This document shows positions 7,835 to 13,514 of a DNA stretch of 13,514 bases, in pieces. Position 1 is the stretch's first letter, and the number at the start of each line of letters is the position of its first letter. This stretch comes from Desulfobacterales bacterium (GTDB taxonomy: Bacteria; Desulfobacterota; Desulfobacteria; Desulfobacterales; Desulfosalsimonadaceae): positions 1 through 13,514 of the forward strand of contig JAGTVF010000108.1 in NCBI GenBank assembly GCA_018224315.1, read 5' to 3'. Position numbers and translations under genes: made by a program. Under the pieces are notes generated by a model. That model was not told the DNA's origin. It saw nothing but the letters and a program-made list of their open reading frames with translations, and made no database searches.

Positions 7835-7948
7835 ATGAAAGTCAGAGCATCTGTAAAAAAGATATGCCGTAATTGCAAGATTATTAAGCGCAGGGGTACG
7901 GTCCGGGTGATTTGTATCAACAAGCGGCACAAACAGCGGCAGGGATAA
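7835..7948 (+). CDS. rpmJ: 50S ribosomal protein L36, zinc (C+) form
   Basis: L36 is the smallest 50S protein and binds 23S rRNA near the A-site finger base. The gene is only 37 codons plus stop. It begins [15 protein letters not shown] and ends RHKQRQG. The metal ligands of the C+ form are present: C11, C14, C27 and H32. Other bacteria have a zinc-free paralog that they use when zinc is scarce; none is seen in this window. The ATG at 7835 has GAGGAG about five bases upstream. It lies between infA and rpsM and ends in the double stop TAATAA, which overlaps the rpsM SD. Confidence 0.95.
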   Translation: MKVRASVKKICRNCKIIKRRGTVRVICINKRHKQRQG

Positions 7949-7949
7949 T

Positions 7950-7956
7950 AAGGAGG
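7950..7956 (+). promoter_or_regulatory. Strong Shine-Dalgarno of rpsM (decides a TTG start)
   Basis: AAGGAGG, eight bases before TTG at 7965, overlaps the second stop of the TAATAA that ends rpmJ. The arrangement TAATAAGGAGG is identical to that before rpsC (421-431). Confidence 0.83.
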
Positions 7957-7964
7957 CGAGCACA

Positions 7965-8348
7965 TTGGCACGTATTGCAGGAGTCGATTTACCGAAAAAC
8001 AAACAGATACTCATCGGCCTGACCTATATTTACGGCATCGGCTACTCCACTTCCAGGGAGATTCTTTCCAGGCTCGGCATTGACGAAAGTATTAAGACAG
8101 ACAGCCTGACAGATTCGGACATCAACCAGATCCGCCGGATCATTGATAATGATTACAAGGTTGAAGGGGAGCTGCGCACTGAAATTTCCATGAACGTCAA
8201 GCGACTCATGGATCTTGGCTGCTACCGGGGTCTGCGGCATCGCAGGGGGCTACCGGCGCACGGCCAGCGAACTTCGACCAATGCGCGAACCCGAAAGGGC
8301 CCGCGACGGGCTGCAGTAAAGAAAAAAGGCGGAGCCAAGAAAAAGTAA
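7965..8348 (+). CDS. rpsM: 30S ribosomal protein S13 (TTG start)
   Basis: S13 forms intersubunit bridges in the head of the 30S subunit and contacts the P-site tRNA. The 127 residues are typical. It starts [15 protein letters not shown], has [16 protein letters not shown] with the helix-two-turn-helix region, then [14 protein letters not shown], and the signature [20 protein letters not shown]. The C-terminal tail is very basic (KKKGGAKKK), as expected for the tRNA-contacting tail. The start is TTG with a consensus SD. It opens the alpha-operon part (rpsM-rpsK-rpsD-rpoA-rplQ) and ends 27 bp before rpsK. Confidence 0.97.
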   Translation: MARIAGVDLPKNKQILIGLTYIYGIGYSTSREILSRLGIDESIKTDSLTDSDINQIRRIIDNDYKVEGELRTEISMNVKRLMDLGCYRGLRHRRGLPAHGQRTSTNARTRKGPRRAAVKKKGGAKKK

Positions 8349-8375
8349 TTGAAATTTATGTAAAGGCGAGAACCG

Positions 8376-8768
8376 ATGGCAAAACGAAAAGCAGTACGTA
8401 CGAAAAAAAAGGCCAAAAAAAATATTTCAAGCGGTGTCGTGCATATCCATTCGACTTTTAACAATACCCTTGTGACCATTACGGATCCAGGCGGCAATGT
8501 GATTTCCTGGTCGAGTGCCGGGATCAACGGCTTTAAGGGGTCGCGGAAAAGCACCCCGTTTGCCGCCCAGCAGGCTTCTGAGGATGCGGCCAAAAAGGCC
8601 ATGGAACACGGCATGAAAAATGTCGAGGTCTACGTTAAGGGTCCCGGTCCGGGCCGTGAATCGGCCCTTAAGGCATTGCAGGCCACCGGTCTCAATGTGG
8701 CCCTGATCAAGGACGTCACCCCGGTGCCGCACAATGGCTGCAAGCCGCCCAAGCGGCGCAGGGTTTAA
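8376..8768 (+). CDS. rpsK: 30S ribosomal protein S11
   Basis: S11 sits on the 30S platform and contacts 16S rRNA close to the Shine-Dalgarno/anti-SD helix in the exit region. The 130 residues are typical. A Lys-rich N-terminus ([16 protein letters not shown]) precedes [40 protein letters not shown], and the C-terminal [17 protein letters not shown] then [16 protein letters not shown], which carries the conserved HNGCRPPKRR-type end. The ATG at 8376 has a weak SD (AAGG). A 160-bp, foldable spacer separates it from rpsD. Confidence 0.97.
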   Translation: MAKRKAVRTKKKAKKNISSGVVHIHSTFNNTLVTITDPGGNVISWSSAGINGFKGSRKSTPFAAQQASEDAAKKAMEHGMKNVEVYVKGPGPGRESALKALQATGLNVALIKDVTPVPHNGCKPPKRRRV

Positions 8769-8928
8769 TCTTTGCACAATCGCTGAAACGTATTGCAAAA
8801 ACAGCAAAGTGTTGTTTTTGCCTTCATTCGGAACTGAACCGACAAAACCGTTTGTTTCCCTTTCTCAGTTGGCATAGGGCAAACGGTTCTTTCGATCGAA
8901 TTATATATCTCATCCAAGGGAGGAAGCA
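8769..8928 (+). promoter_or_regulatory. Structured rpsK-rpsD spacer (two hairpins, possible rpsD leader)
   Basis: At 160 bp this is the longest spacer in the cluster and holds no gene. Three pairings can be seen. (1) TTTGC/AAT (8771-8775, 8778-8780) with ATT/GCAAA (8792-8794, 8795-8799). (2) GCAAAAACA (8795-8803) with TGTTTTTGC (8813-8821), a perfect 9-bp stem that excludes (1). (3) AACCGTTTG (8846-8854) with CAAACGGTT (8880-8888), plus inner CCCT (8858-8861) with AGGG (8876-8879). TTCGATCGAA (8891-8900) is a perfect palindrome next to an AT-rich TTATATAT. No T-run follows stem (3), so it is not a typical terminator. S4, the product of rpsD, autoregulates its mRNA in other bacteria, so a leader role is plausible but inferred. 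Confidence 0.5.
8916..8924 (+). promoter_or_regulatory. Strong Shine-Dalgarno of rpsD (decides a TTG start)
   Basis: AAGGGAGGA has its GGAGG core at 8919-8923, five bases before TTG at 8929. The protein from this TTG starts SRYRG, the usual S4 N-terminus, and carries the zinc-type Cys at residues 9 and 12, so no upstream start is needed. Confidence 0.8.
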
Positions 8929-9558
8929 TTGTCACGATATCGTGGATCTGTATGTCGGATATGCCGCCGGGAGAACTTGAAGCTTTATTTCAAGGGCGAT
9001 CGGTGTTATTCGGATAAATGTGCCTTTGACAGGCGCAGTTATCCACCGGGACAGCATGGCCAGCGGCGCGGGGGGAAAATCTCCGACTATGGACTTCAGC
9101 TTCGGGAAAAACAAAAGGTAAAACGGGCTTACGGCTTGTCGGAAAAACAGTTCCGGCTGTTTTTTGAGCGCTCCGAGCAGAAAAAAGGGGTTACCGGAAC
9201 CAATCTGCTGGTGATGCTGGAATGCCGCCTAGACAACGTCGTGTATCGTTTGGGCTTTGCCAGTTCCCGGGTCCAGGGCCGTCAGTTGGTCAAGCACAAT
9301 CATTTCCTCATCAACGGCCGGAAAGTCAATATTCCTTCTTACCAGGTAAAACCCGGAGACGCGGTTGAGATCCGGGAAAAGAGCCGCAATGTGGCAGCTA
9401 TCAACGAGGCCATCGAGTCTATGGTGCGCCGTGGCATGCCCCAGTGGCTGGAACTGGATAAGGAGGCCTTGAAAGGCAGCGTGAAAACCTTGCCGGTTCG
9501 CGACGATATCACCATGCCGATTCAGGAAAATCAGATTATTGAGTTTTACTCCAAGTAA
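8929..9558 (+). CDS. rpsD: 30S ribosomal protein S4, Cys-type (TTG start)
   Basis: S4 is a primary 16S rRNA binder that nucleates 30S assembly and influences translational accuracy. The 209 residues are typical. The N-terminal region has C9-x2-C12 and C26-x4-C31, the same spacing as the zinc site known in Thermus S4. The [10 protein letters not shown] block follows, then the S4 domain: [17 protein letters not shown] and [20 protein letters not shown], then [11 protein letters not shown]. The C-terminus is [17 protein letters not shown]. The start is TTG with a strong SD. The long spacer upstream is a candidate S4 autoregulatory leader. About 135 bp separate it from rpoA. Confidence 0.96.
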   Translation: MSRYRGSVCRICRRENLKLYFKGDRCYSDKCAFDRRSYPPGQHGQRRGGKISDYGLQLREKQKVKRAYGLSEKQFRLFFERSEQKKGVTGTNLLVMLECRLDNVVYRLGFASSRVQGRQLVKHNHFLINGRKVNIPSYQVKPGDAVEIREKSRNVAAINEAIESMVRRGMPQWLELDKEALKGSVKTLPVRDDITMPIQENQIIEFYSK

Positions 9559-9570
9559 ACTTTGGAAATT

Positions 9571-9602
9571 CCGGCATACCGAGGCCCAAGAGCCGTTGCC
9601 GG
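9571..9602 (+). promoter_or_regulatory. Possible hairpin in the rpsD-rpoA spacer
   Basis: CCGGCA (9571-9576) is complementary to TGCCGG (9597-9602), and GGC (9583-9585) can pair with GCC (9592-9594) inside it. It starts 12 bases after the rpsD stop and has no following T-run, so a terminator is unlikely. It could affect mRNA processing or the ratio of S4 to RpoA. The rest of the spacer to 9693 shows no clear promoter. Confidence 0.4.
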
Positions 9603-9693
9603 TCTGATGCAGGACAATTGAAATCTGATTTGGTGCGACTCCTGACTACCCGGAACCAAGGCGGATGGATATCAAACAGGCGGGAGAGTGAAA

Positions 9694-10719
9694 ATGCCCT
9701 TGAACGAATTGACATATATGAACTGGCGGGACATGATCCGGCCCGGCAGGGTTGAGATCGACCAGCAGACAGCCACCTATGGCAAGTTTGTCTGGGAGCC
9801 GCTGGAGAGGGGATTTGGCATCACCATCGGCAACTCCCTGAGACGGATCATACTTTCGTCACTTTACGGCGCTGCCATCACTTCGGTGAAAATCGAAGGG
9901 GTGATGCATGAATACAGCGCTGTTCCCGGAGTTTTGGAAGATGTTTCGGAAATCATGCTAAACCTCAAAAAGGTTCGGGTGAAAACCGATGATGCCGAAC
10001 CCAGGACCCTGACAGTGGAAGCCCGGGCGGAGGGAACCGTTACAGCCGGCGATATTGTCAGCGGAGACGGCCGGGTTGAAGTGTTGAATCCGGGGCAGCA
10101 TATCGCAACTCTGACATCTGAAGGGTCCCTTCAGATGTCAATGACGGTAAGGGCCGGAAAGAGTTATTCCCTGGCCGAGGCCAACAGCGACCCGGAGGCG
10201 CCTGTGGGCACTCTGCCCATTGATGCGATTTTTTCACCCATATACCGGGTCAATTATGTGGTTGGCAACGCCCGGGTTGGCCAGCGGACCGACTATGACA
10301 AGCTGACCATGGAAATCTGGACCGATGGATCGGTCAAGCCCATGGATGCCATTGCTTATGCGGCCAAGATCTTAAAAGAGCAAATGCATGCTTTTATCAA
10401 CTTTGATGAAGATCAGGAACCTGTTCTTCCGGATGAATCCCAGGAGGAATCCACGCCGCAGTTCAATCCGAACCTGTACCTGGATGTGGATGAGCTGGAG
10501 CTTTCCGTTCGAAGCGCCAATTGCCTGAGAAATGCCAATATCCGGAAAATTTACCAACTGGTCCAGAAGACCGAAAATGAGATGCTGAAAACCAAGAATT
10601 TCGGCCGCAAATCCCTAAACGAGATTAAGGAACTGTTGTCCGAGATGGGGCTGTCGCTGGGTATGAAACTGGAAGGATTTGTGCCCCCGGACGATGACCA
10701 GGATCAGAAAGAGGAATAA
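9694..10719 (+). CDS. rpoA: DNA-directed RNA polymerase alpha subunit
   Basis: RpoA dimerises and nucleates RNA polymerase assembly, and its C-terminal domain (alphaCTD) binds UP elements and activators. I use ATG 9694 (341 residues) over GTG 9688, because GGGAG at 9682-9686 is seven bases from the ATG but only one base from the GTG. The N-terminal domain has [23 protein letters not shown] and [17 protein letters not shown] short acidic linker (about residues 247-260) precedes the alphaCTD, which contains [15 protein letters not shown] (matching the E. coli R265/N268/C269 region) and the helix-hairpin [13 protein letters not shown] followed by GLSLGM. It is 7 bp before rplQ. Confidence 0.97.
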   Translation: MPLNELTYMNWRDMIRPGRVEIDQQTATYGKFVWEPLERGFGITIGNSLRRIILSSLYGAAITSVKIEGVMHEYSAVPGVLEDVSEIMLNLKKVRVKTDDAEPRTLTVEARAEGTVTAGDIVSGDGRVEVLNPGQHIATLTSEGSLQMSMTVRAGKSYSLAEANSDPEAPVGTLPIDAIFSPIYRVNYVVGNARVGQRTDYDKLTMEIWTDGSVKPMDAIAYAAKILKEQMHAFINFDEDQEPVLPDESQEESTPQFNPNLYLDVDELELSVRSANCLRNANIRKIYQLVQKTENEMLKTKNFGRKSLNEIKELLSEMGLSLGMKLEGFVPPDDDQDQKEE

Positions 10720-10726
10720 GATAGCC

Positions 10727-11107
10727 ATGCGACACAAAAAAAGCGGAGTCAAATTAAATCGCACCAGCAGCCATCGCCAGGCCATGTTTCGCAACATGGT
10801 CACCTCCCTGCTCAAGCACGATCGGATTAAAACCACGGATGCCAAGGCCAAGGAGCTTCGCCGGTGGGCCGATCACATTATTACCCTGGCCAAACGGGGT
10901 GATTTGCATGCCAGGCGTCAGGCCCTTTCCATTGTACGGGAAAAAGCCGTTGTACATCAAATTTTTGCCGAAGCGCCCAACCGGTTCGGGAGTGTCAACG
11001 GCGGCTATACACGGGTGGTCAAGCTTGGCTGCCGGCCCGGCGATTCCGCACCGGTTTCGGTTGTGGAATTAACCGGTGAAAAACCCCAGAAAGCTTCCGA
11101 GAAATAA
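10727..11107 (+). CDS. rplQ: 50S ribosomal protein L17
   Basis: L17 sits near the polypeptide exit tunnel of the 50S subunit. The start is ATG at 10727, giving 126 residues that begin [20 protein letters not shown], as the family does; an in-frame ATG at 10679 inside rpoA gives no family-like N-terminus. The core has [25 protein letters not shown], then [15 protein letters not shown], then the C-terminal [20 protein letters not shown] with VVEL. The SD is GAGGA. This is the last gene of the cluster, as in most alpha operons, and is followed by a hairpin and a long terminator. Confidence 0.97.
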   Translation: MRHKKSGVKLNRTSSHRQAMFRNMVTSLLKHDRIKTTDAKAKELRRWADHIITLAKRGDLHARRQALSIVREKAVVHQIFAEAPNRFGSVNGGYTRVVKLGCRPGDSAPVSVVELTGEKPQKASEK

Positions 11108-11142
11108 GCGAGCGCGCCCAAGGCGGCGCCCTGCTCAAAATC

Positions 11143-11165
11143 GTCTGGTGGCAAAGCCACGAGAC
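11143..11165 (+). promoter_or_regulatory. Small hairpin in the rplQ 3' region
   Basis: GTCT (11143-11146), then GTGGC (11148-11152), loop AAA, GCCAC (11156-11160) and AGAC (11162-11165) form a 9-bp stem broken by one G-G mismatch (11147/11161). A T-run of seven (11180-11186) follows, but about 14 bases further on, too far for a classic terminator. It may protect the mRNA end; role inferred. Confidence 0.45.
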
Positions 11166-11195
11166 AGTCGGTTTCAAAGTTTTTTTACAGAAGGT

Positions 11196-11255
11196 AAAAA
11201 ACCCGGAGCCCCCATTGAAGTTTCTGGAAACTTCAATGGGGGCTCCGGGTTTTTT
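11196..11255. terminator. Very long bidirectional intrinsic terminator (rplQ / comEC)
   Basis: The left arm (11196-11223) and right arm (11228-11255) are perfect inverted complements of 28 bases around a CTGG loop. The arm ends are six A (11196-11201) and six T (11250-11255), so each strand reads a GC-rich stem followed by a U-run. It lies between the convergent rplQ and comEC genes, which suits a shared, two-way transcription stop. The perfect stem is longer than most intrinsic terminators. The comEC stop codon (11233-11235) lies inside the right arm. Confidence 0.92.
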
Positions 11256-13514
11256 GGTTGGCCTGAATGCCAAGTGCCTTGTCACGGATTCGGATGCGGA
11301 CGGCACCGTGTATGTCTGTTCGGAAGATACGGATCCCCGCGGTTTCATACCGATCCAGCACGGATGGCGACGGCATGGGGTAACGGCCCTGCCTTACCGG
11401 TATGATGACGGTTTCTGGTGTCACCGCTTCGAGAAACCCTTGTGTTGAGGATGTCTTGCTTCCATGGTGGGGGGCGATCAATATATCGGCCCGCGCCCTT
11501 GCCCCTGCTTTTTTCACCACCAAATCTTCTGCACATGCCTCAATATCTCCGGGAAACAAAACAGATTTGCCCTGATATCTCACGCGTACCACCAGGCCGC
11601 AATTATTGGCGCCGCTGCACGGCGCGCAGGCAGTTGCTGCATCCGGCAGGGGAAAAAGAATGTCAAACCAAGCCCCGTTAATTGGACGGCTGGCATTGAT
11701 TCGGTTCAGAGAAGGTTGCGGAATCTGTTGCTGCATCAAAATTTTTTGAAATTTTTTGTAACCCCTGGTATCGGCGCTCAAGCCGGTGGTGATCACTTCA
11801 TTGATTTTAAAATGTTTAAGGATATAAAGCAGTCCGTTTAAGTGGTCTGCATCCGGATGGGACAGCACCACCGTATCAATGCTGCCGATTTTGCGCTGCC
11901 GCAGAAATGGTGCCAGAATCCTTGCGCCCACGTCAAACAAGGTGTTGTCTGAAAAGCCACCCCCGTCAATGAGCATGGTATGGCCCCGGGGAAATTCCAC
12001 CAGGGAGGCATGGCCCTGGCCGACGTCCAGTACAGTGATGCGCAGGTCTGAATGCAGCAGGCGTCTGTGTATCCAGTAACCGGCATCTGCCGCAGAGACC
12101 AGCAAAACCGGGATCAGCATGAGAGCTGCGGCTTTGCGAATTTCTTTGGTCCTGGCCCGCCATATCAGCCCAGCGCAGGCCAGCAGGCTGTATGCGCAGA
12201 TCACCTCCACCACTGTGGGGGAAAACGTATCAAAGGCGCCCACCGGGGATTGTGAAATGAGTTTGATCAACGATACAGCCGGTTCCAAAATTTGGTGAGC
12301 GCCTGCCAGCACCCAGCCGCCAGCGGTCTGGGAAACCGGATAAATCATTGCGCCGATCAGGCCCAGGGGCACAGCGGCAAAGCCGATCCAGGGCACCATA
12401 ATGAGGTTGGCGGCCACACCCAGCACGGATGCCTGCTGAAAATGATGCATCACCAGAGGCAGGGTGCCGGCAATGGCAAAAACCGAGATGAGCATAAACC
12501 GGCCGATTCGCCGGAAAACCCAAAAATCCGGATTTGCCGAAGGCTCTGCAGCGGATCGGAAAAACAGATCAATTCCGAAAAAAATGGCGGTTACCGCGGT
12601 AAAGGAAAGTTGAAAGGAAACGGAAAAAATACTGGGCGGGTAAACAATGCAGATGACAAATGCGGCCACGGCCAGGGTATTGACCGGGTGATAAGGCCCG
12701 GCCCGGACGATGGCGGTCAGAAACAGGGCAATCATGACCACGGCCCGCTGGGTGGACGGTGAAAGCCCGGAAAGCAATGCATAGCACAGCACCGGCATCA
12801 AAGTCAGCATTGCCGCAAGCTTGTTTGCCCGGCCGCTATAAAGCAAAACAGCAAATCGAGTGGTTATCCATTTCAATACCAGAAACCCGCAGGTGGCAAT
12901 GATGCCCATGTGAAGCCCGGATATGGCCAGCAGATGGGCGACACCGGCTCGGTTAAATGCGTTTTGCAGCCGGGAGGAAATCCGGTGGCGTTTGCCCACC
13001 ACCAATGCGGAAAGCACAGCAGCAGCGTCATCTGTATCGATGTCTGCGATATCCGCGTCCAGGCGGTCTCTGAGGTTGTGTATTTGAATCCTGAATCCAG
13101 GCTTGCCGGCATCCGGCTGTTTTTGAACTTGCCGGGCGTTTGCATACACGGTTGCCCAGATGTTTTTGTCCGCCATAAACTGCCGGTAGTCAAATCCGCC
13201 GGGGTTGTTAAAATTCTGAAAAGGCCGGAGTTTTGTCCGGAACCGCAGCCGGTCGCCAGGCGAAAGTGTCAGGCCGCTGCCGTAAAAGGCCGCCTGAATG
13301 CGGCCGCCCGGATACAGCGCCTTTTGGTCTTTGACAGAAATTTTGAGCTGATCCAGCACGCAGCGGGTGCGGAAGGATTCAACCCTCGGCGGTTGGGCAA
13401 CTGTTGCCGATATCTCCACCCAGCCGGCATCAAAAAGGGGCTTTGTTTCAGAAGGCGGGAAAAAAGGAGACTGCCAGGGGGCAATGGCGACCGCGCCAAG
13501 GGCAAAAAACAGCA
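11233..13514 (-). CDS. comEC: ComEC/Rec2 DNA-uptake channel protein (partial, N-terminus off the window)
   Basis: ComEC is the inner-membrane channel that takes single-stranded DNA into the cytosol during natural transformation. The frame stays open from 13419 to the window edge (upstream residues read LFFALGAVAIAPWQS..., a hydrophobic helix end), so a GTG at 13419 is not a real start; about 760 residues are visible. Numbered from 13419: an OB-fold region has FNNPGGFDYRQFM (near residue 70); the membrane competence domain follows (about 135-450) with HLLAISGLHMG near 162-172 and GLSPSTQRA. The C-terminal metallo-beta-lactamase-like domain has LDVGQG, DGGG, SHPDADHLNG (H at about 521) and PHHGSKTS, with FPGDIE between. 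The TGA lies inside the terminator stem, so the last eight residues (NQKTRSPH) come from it. No other com genes are visible. Confidence 0.93.
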   Translation of the reverse strand, partial: LFFALGAVAIAPWQSPFFPPSETKPLFDAGWVEISATVAQPPRVESFRTRCVLDQLKISVKDQKALYPGGRIQAAFYGSGLTLSPGDRLRFRTKLRPFQNFNNPGGFDYRQFMADKNIWATVYANARQVQKQPDAGKPGFRIQIHNLRDRLDADIADIDTDDAAAVLSALVVGKRHRISSRLQNAFNRAGVAHLLAISGLHMGIIATCGFLVLKWITTRFAVLLYSGRANKLAAMLTLMPVLCYALLSGLSPSTQRAVVMIALFLTAIVRAGPYHPVNTLAVAAFVICIVYPPSIFSVSFQLSFTAVTAIFFGIDLFFRSAAEPSANPDFWVFRRIGRFMLISVFAIAGTLPLVMHHFQQASVLGVAANLIMVPWIGFAAVPLGLIGAMIYPVSQTAGGWVLAGAHQILEPAVSLIKLISQSPVGAFDTFSPTVVEVICAYSLLACAGLIWRARTKEIRKAAALMLIPVLLVSAADAGYWIHRRLLHSDLRITVLDVGQGHASLVEFPRGHTMLIDGGGFSDNTLFDVGARILAPFLRQRKIGSIDTVVLSHPDADHLNGLLYILKHFKINEVITTGLSADTRGYKKFQKILMQQQIPQPSLNRINASRPINGAWFDILFPLPDAATACAPCSGANNCGLVVRVRYQGKSVLFPGDIEACAEDLVVKKAGARARADILIAPHHGSKTSSTQGFLEAVTPETVIIPVRQGRYPMPSPSVLDRYETAGIRIFRTDIHGAVRIRIRDKALGIQANQKTRSPH

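Noticed and set aside
8869..8909. TTGGCA (8869-8874) with TTATAT (8901-8906) as a possible rpsD promoter
   Set aside because: The spacing is 26 bases, much longer than sigma-70 type promoters use, and the TTGGCA is within a hairpin loop.
11418..12762. Plus-strand open frames opposite comEC (such as 12292-12762)
   Set aside because: Low-complexity, charged translations with no family features; the minus-strand frame contains clear ComEC motifs.
11233..13419. comEC starting at GTG 13419 as a complete 728-residue gene
   Set aside because: The same frame has no stop from 13420 to the window edge and encodes a ComEC-like hydrophobic segment, so the true start is beyond the window.
1..13514. Mobile element, CRISPR array, tRNA, rRNA or defence system
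   Set aside because: No terminal repeats, transposase motifs, regular repeat-spacer pattern or RNA-gene cores were seen in any gap; the window is a normal ribosomal cluster plus comEC.

Overview
This window is a long, almost gap-free run of ribosomal-protein genes, followed by one convergent DNA-uptake gene. Positions 1-11107 (+ strand) hold the end of the S10 operon, then the spc and alpha operons joined together: rpsS (3' end only), rplV, rpsC, rplP, rpmC, rpsQ, rplN, rplX, rplE, rpsN, rpsH, rplF, rplR, rpsE, rpmD, rplO, secY, infA, rpmJ, rpsM, rpsK, rpsD, rpoA and rplQ. All reading frames look intact. Positions 11233-13514 (- strand) hold the 3' part of comEC, whose reading frame is still open at the window edge. 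A perfect 28-bp inverted repeat (11196-11255), with an A-run on one side and a T-run on the other, separates the two transcription units. It looks like a terminator that works in both directions.

Organism: a Gram-negative, Desulfobacterota (deltaproteobacteria)-like bacterium of moderate-to-high GC is my best guess, inferred from the character of the proteins and the gene order, with moderate-to-low confidence. The S10-spc-alpha order with rpsD-rpoA-rplQ at the end is shared by many bacteria. S14 is the short zinc form, and L24, L36 and S4 also carry intact Cys-type metal sites. infA and rpmJ follow secY directly; neither adk nor map lies between them.

Working together: nearly every product assembles into the 30S or 50S subunit. 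SecY forms the membrane protein-export channel next to the ribosome exit tunnel, IF-1 acts in translation initiation, and RpoA is the assembly scaffold of RNA polymerase. Genes are mostly 0-40 bp apart and each has its own Shine-Dalgarno (SD) sequence. Longer spacers occur at rplE-rpsN (69 bp), infA-rpmJ (65 bp), rpsN-rpsH (99 bp), rpsK-rpsD (160 bp) and rpsD-rpoA (about 135 bp); several of these can fold into hairpins. No gene-free stretch exceeds 300 bp.

I see no mobile element, CRISPR array, tRNA, rRNA or new defence-type system. The points worth a second look are small-scale: five TTG starts, all on 30S-subunit genes and all with very strong SD sequences; foldable and partly mutually exclusive hairpins before rpsD; the missing adk/map; and a very long terminator stem that contains the comEC stop codon.
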